Both the position numbers and the translations under genes were made by a program. The notes beneath the pieces were generated by a model, which saw only the letters and a list, made by a program, of their open reading frames with translations, did not search any database and was not told where the DNA came from. Shown piece by piece: positions 45,901 to 57,900 of a stretch of 64,000 nucleotides of DNA (the first letter of the stretch is position 1; every line of letters starts with the position of its first letter). The stretch is taken from the NCBI GenBank assembly GCA_032622095.1, contig CP136068.1, positions 135,725,989 through 135,789,988 of the forward strand. The letters run 5' to 3'. The stretch is from Siphonodentalium dalli (taxonomy: Eukaryota > Mollusca > Scaphopoda > Gadilida > Siphonodentaliidae).

Positions 45901-48900
45901 GTGATCCGACAAAGAAGTCTGGATTAATTGTGCATGTCATAGAACAAAACATTCAAAAAGTTAATTTGTGTCGCATTTCTTTCCAATAATAACATTTTTT
46001 GGTATTTTTCAATATCGTTTCCATGGTAATAGGTATTTCTCAGGGTATTGAGCTTTTTCGGCAGTTTTATCAAAATTAGATTGGAGCAAACGTATGAAGC
46101 CATCATAATATGTATAAATTATTCCTGTAACCAGTGTAGTATCTAATGAATGTTTCAATTCCAAAATTATCACATTTTTTGGAAAAATCATCATTTTTCA
46201 CCTCAAAATGGCATTAAAACCCTCAGAACTTATATGTGATTCATATTTACTACTTGAATAGTTAGAACATAGTTATCGTTGAAACAGGTTTTGAGACATC
46301 TATAACGGGTTGTCATAATACGCTTTGCTTCATAAAATTACATGCTTTAAATGTCAGCTTTATTGAAAAAACATAATTATTTGACGAAATTTGGTCCGTT
46401 TCCATGACAACAGCTGAATAAACTGCAACAATTACACAACACAGAAGTCCGGATTAAAATTGCATGTCATAGAAAACAAATTTCAAAAAGTTATATTGTG
46501 TCGCAAGGGTTATAGGACTTCATTTCTTTCCAATAACGGCATTTTTTGTATTTTTAAATATCATATCCATGGTAACAGGAATTTCTCAGGGTATTGGGCC
46601 TTTTTGGCAGTTTTATCCAGATTTATTTTAAGTACACATATGATGCCATCATATTATGCATAAATTATTACTGTAACCAATGTAGTATCCAATAAATGCT
46701 CCAATTCCAAAATTATCGCATTTTTTGCAAAAATCACCAATTTTTACCCTTATAACCTACATGTGCATCTTATTTAATACTGGAATAGTTGGAACATAGT
46801 TATAATGGACAAATAATCAACAAATGATCCTCAACGTCTGTTCCTGTCCTAGAATGGGATTAAATTAGTTTTTACCATTTGCTGAAAAGATTTTATCTCA
46901 AAATGTGTCTACATTGTTTAGATTCCGTTTCCATGGCAACAGCACCACTTTCACATTTTACAGCAGGGCCGAACATGAAGCCGACATCTTCTACTTTCAT
47001 ATGATATATAATTTTTCCGTGTGTAAAAAAAAAAATTAAAAAAAAAATTCTGGTCAAGACCGCTCCTCTATAAGTAATCGACTCCTTAAACACAGCAGAA
47101 TTATTGGTAACTTTTCAGGATTTGGTCGGAAATATGGCTTGTTGCCATTCATCGGAAAGCTCTCGAAAAGTTACCCATAATTCTGCTGTGTTTAAGGAGT
47201 CGATTACTTAGGGCATTACTGTATTTCCATGGGAATCTGTTTATGAAGTCCATCTGACTTCTTTTTAGTGGAGTTAATCCCTTTTTTTGGACTTAGAGAT
47301 TTTTTGCAACATGCATAATTTTGTCTCAACTTGTTTTTTTGTTTTTGTTTTTGTGTTTTGAAAAAAAAAATATGTTAGTATGACTCAATGTAGCCCAATT
47401 GCACTATGGGGGGTATCATTAGTCCAATTTGGACAGTACGTCCCACATCTAGTCCCACCTCTGCAGGATACAAAGAATCCCGTCCATAAAGCATTCTCTT
47501 GATTCTAGAATGCAGCCTGTTTGGTTTGATGTCAGAATTTTCTAAGACGATGGCCTTTTTTTATAGAACTTTTATGTCTAGATTAGTGATGATAATTGAC
47601 AAAATAGGGCAAACTAAAATCAAGAAAAATAGCTAGGGTGCAGTATTTGAGATTGGGATGAGCAGGTTCCTGAAAACATGCATACATTTTATTTTGGCCC
47701 TATCTGTATTGATACAATGTTTGCAGGATACGCAGCAAAATAGTTTGGGCATGTTTCGCTATTGGGTGGGCAGGTTCATGAAAACATGCATACATTTTAT
47801 TTTGGCCTTATCTGTATTAATACAATGTTTGCAGGATACAAAGCTAGTAAAGTCGGAACATATGAAAAATTTAAGGATTTCCGTGTGAATCCTGATCCTC
47901 CTGAACAGAACTTTGCACCCAACGCGGGGCCAGGTAACCACTACACAGACGGTGAGTTCGGATTAAATGATGCCATAGATGAGGCTCGAAATCTGAAGCT
48001 CGAGTGGAAGAGACCCGGGGTAAGTAAAAATAAGTCAATTTATTCTTGTATAGTACATATCAAAATGCACTATACATGTAATTGGGTACAGATTTATCTT
48101 CCTGTTTAAATTCAGATGTCATTTAAGTTTTGTAAATATGGTGGAGTATATCACATCGGTGGTCAAAAATGACTTTGGGTATTATCTGATCAAAGTTCCT
48201 AGCTCCTGTGCTTTCCTAATTTTGTGATTCTAAATTTCTTTAACCCTTTGAGTGCCAGGGGCCGATATTATCGGCCCTAAACATACACAATAAGTCTGTT
48301 AAAGAATATAATAAAATATATTAAAGTTGTAAAAAATTGTAAAAAAAAAAATTGTTAAGCCAATGCATTCTCTTATATATGCGAGGCGACCTATGGTCGA
48401 CTCGCATATATAAGAGAATGCATTGGCACAGGGTATATGGGTTGATACAAAAATCGGACCTGGCACTCAAAGGGTTCACTGTTAACTTACAACATTTCAA
48501 ACAGGGCCCTGTATATGTTCTGAAGCACTAAATTTCTATTACATTGTATATATTCTAGGCCAAAACAATCTTATGACTGAAGTTCATGTTCCTCCTACAT
48601 TATTTTTATCCCAAAAGCCAATATAAAATCACTATCTGTTTCTGGTATTGGGTCCAAAAGAGAGCTTTCCAATGAATGGCAACAAGCCATATTTCCGACT
48701 AAATCCTGAAAAGTTACCCATAATTCTGCTGTGGTTAAGGGGTCGATTACTTAGGTCATTACTGCACCTTGCTGTCTGGCATAATGAACCCAATTAACTC
48801 AGAAATTCAATGATATGTGCATTTTGACATAGAACATGGGGGTATAGATGGTAAATGAAATTGTAGAACTTTTATGTCCAGATTAACAATGACGATTGAA

Positions 48901-51900
48901 GAGAAAAAAATGTACAGCAAAATAGTTTTGGGTGCAGTATTTGTGTTTGGGGAGGCAGAAACACCCATACATTTTATTTTATACAAACAAATAATTTATT
49001 ATAAAAACTGACACAGGACTTCACTCTTCATGTGTTGATATTCTCTGGTCGATCGTTGACTACCTTACTAGTACTTAAATTCGTGCAGTACTATTTATCG
49101 TGCACCCATATGTGTGCGAATTTAAAACTGAGTGAAAAATAGTATGACTCCCAACATTAATCTAAACCATCGTCCATAGGAAATACAAGAGGACTATGTT
49201 GCTGATTTTACATATATTATGAACAGTTGAATAGACACGCCTATACATATATGCATATATTTACTTTCGGCCAACTGATATCAAGACCATTGCTTTTCAA
49301 TACCCAGTGACAAATCATGGTAAAAGACAAGAGATACGGTACGAAAATATTATTTTTTCAGTTTTGAGTTCGCACAGCTAAGTGCGCGAATTTAAAGTGC
49401 GCGAATTCAAAACTGAGCAAAAAATAGTACTGCGCAAATTTAAATACAGGTAAAGGTAATTTCTGCCATTTCATCTTTTTCTTTCCAGGAAATATGTTCA
49501 AATCCTGTCTTAATGTCAGACTCAACAACCAGGTATGACATAGGTCAAGGGTCAGCTGGAGCATGTTACTTCCTATCCATGCTGGCTGTTGTATCAGAGA
49601 AGGACGTTCGTCGGAACCAGGTATGTGTGTATGAAACAAAAGTTTCGTTTAGTACCAGTAATATCATTTGGATGACACCAAATCTTGTTTACATGTTGAA
49701 ATGGATGGCAACACTACAACTAGTTAGTGGAATGCAACTGTGTAGCAAGACTATGGCAATAGTATTAGCTCAGAGTATTAACCCTTTCAGTGCCAAGTCT
49801 GATTTTTGTATCAACCCATATTTCCTTGATAATTTTTCAAATTTATTGTTTATAATAATGTGATACATTTATGGAAAGAACTCTAAGATTGATACAAAAA
49901 TCGGAATTGGCACTGAAAGGGTTTAGTGGTCATTCCTGCAAGAAGTGCATTTACTTGGCAATTTTTATCTTTTGCAATATCCTCAAATTCATTGTGATTA
50001 AAAAAAATAGAGCATCTTCCTTGTATAATAACCCTTTAATGACAGGAGCTGATCTGGTGCAGCATTAACCCTTTCAGTGCCAGGGGCCGATCTCATCGGC
50101 CCTAATTTTTTTTTAAAGATTTTTTTTTGTTGTTGTTGAATTTTTTTTGGGTATGCTTAAGCATTGTTAGGCCAATGCATTCTCTTATATATGCGTGGCG
50201 ACCTATGGTCGACTCGCATATATAAGAGAATGCATTGGCACAGGGTATATGGGTTGATACAAAAATCGGACCTGGCACTCAAAGAGTTAAAGATCCTGTG
50301 CCTTGCATTCTCTAAAATATGCACTGGCTTACACAAGGTCAAGGTAAATATTGTTAGGTCAATGCATTGGCACATGGTTTTCGCAAAATTTCAGGAAACT
50401 CCAGTGATGGAAGGGCATTGAGCATCTTTCTAGGACATTTAACCCTTTCTTTACTAAATAGTCATTGATGAGTAGTTTATTTTGGAAATATTCAGCTAAT
50501 AATAGGTACTTTGTTGAACATTTATTAGCTCAACTTACTTTGTAAGTTTGAGCTATTGCCGTGGGTTGGCGTCCGTCGTCCGTGTGTCTGTGTGTCCGTC
50601 AACAATTTCCTTTGGCGCGGGCTACAGGTCGTACCTTTGGTCTGATCTTTATGAAATTTGTCATGAATGTTGACATTGATATGTAGATGGGAACGAGTCA
50701 TTTTGGGGTCATTCGGCCAAAAAACATGGCCGCTGGTGGCCATCTTGGATTTCAAAATTAAATCCATTGGCGCGGTCTACAGGTCGTACTGTTCGTCTGA
50801 TCATCATGAGATTTTTCATGGATGTTAATATTGACATGTAGATGGGAACGAGTCATTTTGGGGTCGTTCTGTCAAAAAACATGGCCGCCAGCAGCTATTT
50901 TGGATTTTACTCTTCGCATGACTAAATCCTTTGGCGTGGGCTGCAGGTCGTAGCTTTAGTCGTATCTTCATGAAATTCGTCATGGTTGTTAACAATGACA
51001 TGTAGATGGGAACGAGTTATTTTGGGGTCGCTCGGCCAAAAAACATGGCCGCCAGCAGCCATCTTGGATTTTACTCTTTGCATGACTAAATCCTTTGGCG
51101 TGGGCTGCAGGTCGTAGCTTTGGTCTGATCTTCATGAAATTTGTCATGGATGTTAACAATGACATGTAGATGTGAACGAGTCATTTTGGGGTCATCCGGC
51201 AAAAAAACATGGCCGATGGCGGCCATCTTGTATTTCAAAATAAAATCCATTGGCGCGGTCTACAGGTCGTACTGTTCGTCTGATCATCATGAAATTTGTC
51301 ATGGATGTTAACAATGACATGTAGATGAGAAAGAGTCATTTTGGGGTCGTTCGGCCAAAAAACATGGCCGTCAGCAGCCATCTTGGATTTTACTCTTTGC
51401 ATGACTAAATCCTTTGGCGCGGGCTACAGGTCGTAGCTTTAGTCGGATCTTCATAAAATTTGTCATGGATATTAACAATGACATGTAGACGGGAACAAGT
51501 CATTTTGGGGTCATTTGGCCAAAAAACATGGCCGCTGGTGGCCATCTTGGATTTCAAAATTCAATCCATTGGCGCGGGCTACAGGTCGTACTGTCGTCTG
51601 ATCATCATGAAATTTGTCATGGATGTTAATATTGACATGTAGATGGGAACGAGTGATTTTGGGGTTGTTTGGCCAAAAAACATGGCCGCCAGCAGCCATC
51701 TTGGATTTTACTCTTTACATGACTAAATCCTTTGGCGCGGGCTACAGGTCGTAGCTTTGGTCAGAACTTCATGAAGTTTGTCATGGATGTTAACAATGAC
51801 CTGTAGATGGGAACGAGTCATTTTGGGGTTGTTCGGCCGAAAAACATGGCCGCCAGCAGCCATCTTGGATTTTACTCTTTGCATGACTAAATCCTTTGGC

Positions 51901-54900
51901 GCGGGCTACAGGTCGTATCTTTGGTCGGAACTTCATGAAATTTGTCATGGATGTTAACAATGACATTTAGATTGGAACGAGTCATTTTGGAGTTGTTCTG
52001 CCAAAAAACATGGCCGCCAGCAGCCATCTTGGATTTTACTCTTTGCATGACTAAATCCTTTGGCGCGGGCTACAGGTCGTTGCTTTGGTCGGATCTTCAT
52101 GAAATTTGTCATGGATGTTAAAAATGACATGTAGACGGGAACGAGTCCTTTTGGGGTTATTCAGCCAAAAAACATGGCCGCTGGTGGCCATCTTGGATTT
52201 CAAAATTAAATCCATTGGTGCGGGCTACAGGTCGTACTATTCATCTGATAATCATGAAATTTGTCATTGATGTTAATATTGACATGTAGATGGGAACGAG
52301 TCATTTTGGGGTCGTTCGGCCAAAAAACATGGCCGCCAGCAGCCATCTTGGATTTTACTCTTTGCATGACTAAATCCTTTGGCGCGGGCTACAGGTCGTA
52401 GCTTTGGTCGGATCTTCATGAAATTTGTCATGGATGTTAAAAATGACATGTAGACGGGAATGAGTCCTTTTGGGGTTATTCAGCCAAAAAACATGGCCGC
52501 TGGTGGCCATCTTGGATTTCAAAATTAAATCCATTGGTGCGGGCTACAGGTCGTACTATTCATATGATAATCATGAAATTTGTCATTGATGTTAATATTG
52601 ACATGTAGATGGGAACGAGTCATTTTGGGGTCGTTTGGCCAAAAAACATGGCCGCCAGCAGCCATCTTGGATTATACTCTTTGCATGACTAAATCCTTTG
52701 GCGCGGGCTACAGGTCGTAGCTTTGGTCGGATATTCATGAAATTTGTCATGGATGTTAACAATGACATGTAGACGGGAACGAGTCATTTTGGGGTCGTTC
52801 GGCCAAAAAACATGGCCGCCAGCAGCCATCTTGGATTTTACTCTTTGCATGACTAAATCCTTTGGCGCGGGCTACAGGTCGTAGCTTTGGTCGGATCTTC
52901 ATGAAATTTGTCATGGATGTTAAAAATGACATGTAGACGGGAATGAGTCCTTTTGGGGTTATTCAGCCAAAAAACATGGCCGCTGGTGGCCATCTTGGAT
53001 TTCAAAATTAAATCCATTGGTGCGGGCTACAGGTCGTACTATTCATATGATAATCATGAAATTTGTCATTGATGTTAATATTGACATGTAGATGGGAACG
53101 AGTCATTTTGGGGTCGTTCGGCCAGAAAACATGGCCACCAGCAGCCATCTTGGATTTTACTCTTGGCATGACTAAATCCTTTGGCGCGGGCTACAGGTCG
53201 TAGCTTTGGTCGGATCTTCATGAAATTTGTCATGGATGTTAACAATGACATGTAGATGGGAACGAGTCATTTTGGCGTCGTTCGGCCAAAAAACATGGCC
53301 GCCAGCAGCCATCTTGGATTTTACTCTTTGTATGACTAAATCCTTTGGCACAGGCTACATGTCGTACCTTTGGTCAGTTCATTATGAGATTTGTCATGGC
53401 TGTTCACCTTGACATGTAAATGGGAACGAGTTATTTTGGGGCCATTCGGCCAAAAAACATGGCCGTTGGTGGCCATCTTGGATTTCAAAATTAAATCCAT
53501 TGGCGCGGGCTACAGGTCGTACTATTCGTCTGATCATCATGAAATTTGTCATGAATGGTAATATTGACATGGAGATGGGAACGAGTCATTTTGGGGTAAT
53601 TTGACCAAAAAACATGGCCGTCAGCAGCCATCTTGGATTTTACTCTTTGCATGACTAAATCCTTTGGCACAGCTAGGTTAGACATTTCAATTAGCACCTT
53701 TCCTATTCCTTCATTTTAATACTGTCAACCATTAAATTATTCCCCTACCTAAGTTGAGCTGGAGTGTTATTGACACTTTGATCTTAAAATTTTCCTCAAA
53801 TGATTAGGAATCCTTCTATTATGTGTTCTGATGTTTGTCGTCTGCTTATTTTTCTAAACACCCCTCCAGATGAGTAACAGACCATTCCAATATCTACTTT
53901 TATAACTGAACTAGCTGAAACAGGCTCCCTTCGTCTCCCTATTCTTTATTCAGCATCAAGAGGGGCTTGCGACCACTTCATGTGCGAGGGCCTGCAACTG
54001 CTTTGTGCGCTTCGCAACATTTTGATCGTTTCAACGATTTAAAAAAAGAAAGAAATTGTTTTTTAAAGTTTGAACTCCTTGTTCCAATTAACAAATATTT
54101 TTTGTTTTATATTTAATTTTTGAAAAAACTAACACTGTTATATATCATCTGCCGTGGTACCCCAAGTCATCTCATCAAATTTGGTTGAAATTCGGCGAAA
54201 AAATCTCAAACAGACAGACAAATGGACAGACAGATCTTACTCTTTTATATATAGAGATAGCAGAATCAAATTAGTAATAAAATAATGATACAAACAAAAC
54301 AGAACCAAAAGAACGAAATAATTGATATACAGTAATGCCCTAAATAATCGACTTCTTAACCACATCAGAATTATGGGTAACTTTTCAGGATTCAGTCAGA
54401 AATATGGCTTCGTGCCATTCATCGGAACCGATGAATAGTACCAAGCCATATTTCCAACTGAATCCTGAAAAGTTACCCATAATTCTGCTGTGGTTAAGGA
54501 GTCGATTATTTAGGGCATTACTGTAGCTCGACTCCTTTGATGTCATTTGATGCCAAAAACCTGTGCATAAAAATTGGTGCAGGGTTTCAATGCTTGCAAT
54601 GCCATCTGGAACCTTTAAGGAAATTATGGACGCATTCTGCAGCAATTTATCCATAATTTTATATGTTAAAGGTACTCAATCCGATCAGATGGTTCCCATA
54701 TCATCAAGATACAACAACATTTCTTCAAAATACGCTTTAGTTATCAGAATCGAATAATTGCAACAAAATAATGCTAACCGCTGTCAACTATGGTATCAAA
54801 TTTCCCAAAATGTGTTATTTATCAACATTTTGTTCAACAATATATGGCCGTATTATCACTTTAGTATCACAAAATTTGGCCCTATTATCACTTGATTTTA

Positions 54901-57900
54901 GAGTTATCCATCTTCATTGTCAATTTTGTCCGAGACCATCAGTTTGACAATGTTTTTCTGGGCCCCAAATAATTGCAGAAATAACAAACTTCTAAAATTG
55001 ATATCTGATCACTCTGAGCTTTGATATGTAGGTTCCTATAGTTTTTACCCTCAAAGCCAAAGAAATCATAATTTAGGAGCATTAATTTGGATAATGTATC
55101 TTTAAGTTATTTCTATAATTTTGATGTTGGCTTGCCCAGGGGCGCCGGAAGAGGGGGGGGGGTGAGCGGGGGCAGGACTTGCCCTTTTTCTGGAGACAGA
55201 AAATGCTTTTTGTGTGTTTAATCTCGTGTTTTTATAGCAAAATGTGATTTTTTGGTCCAAATACCACCAATTTCACAAGTAATATTAATTTTTTGTCAAT
55301 TTTATCACAAAACGGCCATAAAAACCGACAAATACCATTAAAATAGGGATTTTTGCCACAATGAATTTATGGTTATTTTCCCAAGTTTGCGGAGAAAATT
55401 CCCTTTTTTGCGGAAAAGTGCCCTTTTTGTAGGCTCTGCCCCCCCTGCCCTTGGATGCTTCCGACGCCCCTGGGCTTGCCAGATAATAATGTTCTCTATT
55501 CTCTGTCAACAGTTTCTTCCAAGTGATGCCTATAAGGTTGGAACAAGTGGATATGATGGTGTGTTCCATTGTCGTTTCTGGGACTTTGGCTCATGGGTTG
55601 ACGTCTACACTGATGACTTTCTGCCGATTATTTATGGTACTCAGATTTGGGGTGCCAAGTCTGCTACAGACGAAAACGAGATGTGGGTTGCACTGTGTGA
55701 AAAGGCCTTTGCCAGGTATGATGCAGTATTAGTCTTGCAATATTTCTAAGTTAAAGCCATATATACCTAATAATATTCACTTTTGAATTTTCCCCGCTAT
55801 CGAAATAGGTTGATAAATACATGTAATACCTTTCTCCAGCATTATATATCCCAGATTGACGCATTGAAGTCATAAAAAATACAACTTCGAACACATGGTA
55901 CAGTAATGCCCTAAGTAATCGACCTTTTAGGCGAGAGCTTTCCAATGAATGGCAACAAGCCATATTTCCGACTAAATCCTGAAAAGTTACCCATAATTCT
56001 CCTTTGGTTAAGGACTTTGCTAACCCAATTTCAACCCAAATTTGATGGAGTCAAAATAATGGATTGTGCTCACTTTTATTGGTAATCACAGCAACCAAAC
56101 CTATGGATGCACCATTTTAACAGTATAATTAGTGGTGGATGATCTAAGAAATACAAAATGTGAACTTTATAGAGGTTTTAAAAAATATTTTTTTCGAACC
56201 CAAATCCAACAAAAACAAAATCAATTTCTAAGAAAAAGATATGGAAATGTGTAGTGAATACTGTGAAGAATGATGAACAATAAAAAATATATTCATATTT
56301 ACCAAGTGTTCTTTGAAAACATTACATAGAACAAGTTGTTAACAAATGCCAGAATTATTTCCCCAACATGGCTAACTGAGAGCTGGCAGCGATTGGTTAA
56401 CTATTGACAGTGGTGAATTGACAAAATAATTTCTTAAGCTTCAATTTAGCAGACCACCCTGTAACCACTAAATAGGTCACCAATCATGGACTAATCCCTT
56501 GTGGTCCAGTGGCCACAGCCTGGTACACAGGCTGATAACAATCCCAGCATGACTGGGTACAAGGTGACCCATAATCCACACATCAAGTGTCATCTTCTGG
56601 ACAGCATTACTGAGAAAGTTAATCTACCATTTACAAACAAGTGGTTCTGAGCATATTTTTCAAAGAATGCTTGGTAAATATGAATATATTTTTGTTGTTC
56701 ATCATTCTTCACAGTGTTCAGCACACATTCCCATATTTTTTTCTTAGATATGGACTTTGTGTTTGTTGGATTTGGGTTCGAAAAAAATATTTTTAAAAAC
56801 CTCTATAAAGTTCACATTTAGTATTTCTAACATGTTCCACCATGAATTATACTTTTAAAATGTTGCATTCATGGGTTTGGTTACTGTGATCACTAATAAA
56901 AGTGAACATAAACCTTTATTTTGACTCCATAAAATTTGGGGAAAATTGGGTTAGCAAAGTCCTTAAGAGGTCAATTACTTAGGGCATTACTGTACATGCC
57001 CTGTACAAAAACGTCAGAATTATGGGATTGGAAACGGAATATCCGGAAAAGGTATATTGCATTATCTTAACATGAAACTATTTAAAATCTTCTCGCACTA
57101 CTTTCTCTTCATTTTAATCCTTTCAGTGCCAGGGGCCAATCTCATTGGCCCTAATTTACGGTCTGTAAAATCGGCCCTAAACAAATAAAAAAAATTTAAA
57201 AAAAAAATTTTTTTTTTTTTTTTGGGTATGCTTAAGCATGCGATAGCGAATTTAAAAACAAACTGGATAAAACCTTAGGGGCATGTTATAACTCAAAACT
57301 ATCACCAAGTATTCATAGTAATAATTTTGATACCCATGAAAAATGTAAGATTCCCTGGCACTAAACATACAAAATAAGTCTGGCACTGAAAGAGATAAAG
57401 AATATAAGAAAAAATTATTAAAATTGTAAAAAATTGTAAAAAATAATAACAAATGATGAAAAATTGTTAGGCCAATGCATTCTCTTATATATGCGAGGCG
57501 ACCTATGGTCGACTCACATATATAAGAGAATGCATTGGCACAGGGTATATGGGTTGATACAAAAATCGGACCTGGCACTGAAAGGGTTAATCATCAAAAG
57601 TATGTAGTACTCTAAACGTTTCAGAGCGACGATAGCTCTAGATTTTCTTCCCATGGTCTACAATTGTAATGTTTATAAAAAAATTGAGCCAACACATACA
57701 AAACAATCTCAAATTTATAAAAAGTTATAAGAAACGGAACACTTGTTTTCAGCTCTATATCGATGAATTACGAATACATAATTTTTGATTTGGAATGAGC
57801 CATGTCCATTTAACCATTTCTATACTAAATACTCATTGATGAGTAGTTATCCTTTAGGACAATAGGTCGTTTGTTGAGCTTATTATGTAAACATTTCCCT

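Larger units (their letters stand above)
44341..47460. repeat. H repeat, copy 2, split by a B element
   Basis: Left part includes TGTCCTTCTGTACGTGGACA and TTTTGTCCAAGCTTTTATTC; right part includes TTGCAACATGCATAATTTTG, GGGGGTATCATTAGTCC and CCCACATCTAGT. The order matches the copy at 15153-15577. Confidence 0.65.

Noticed and set aside
50525-53697. Several 60-80 codon ORFs with GHVFWPNDPKMTRSHLHVN-like peptides
   Set aside because: The same peptide recurs in every unit of the G array, on a DNA repeat with frameshifts between units; no sign of selection on the protein.
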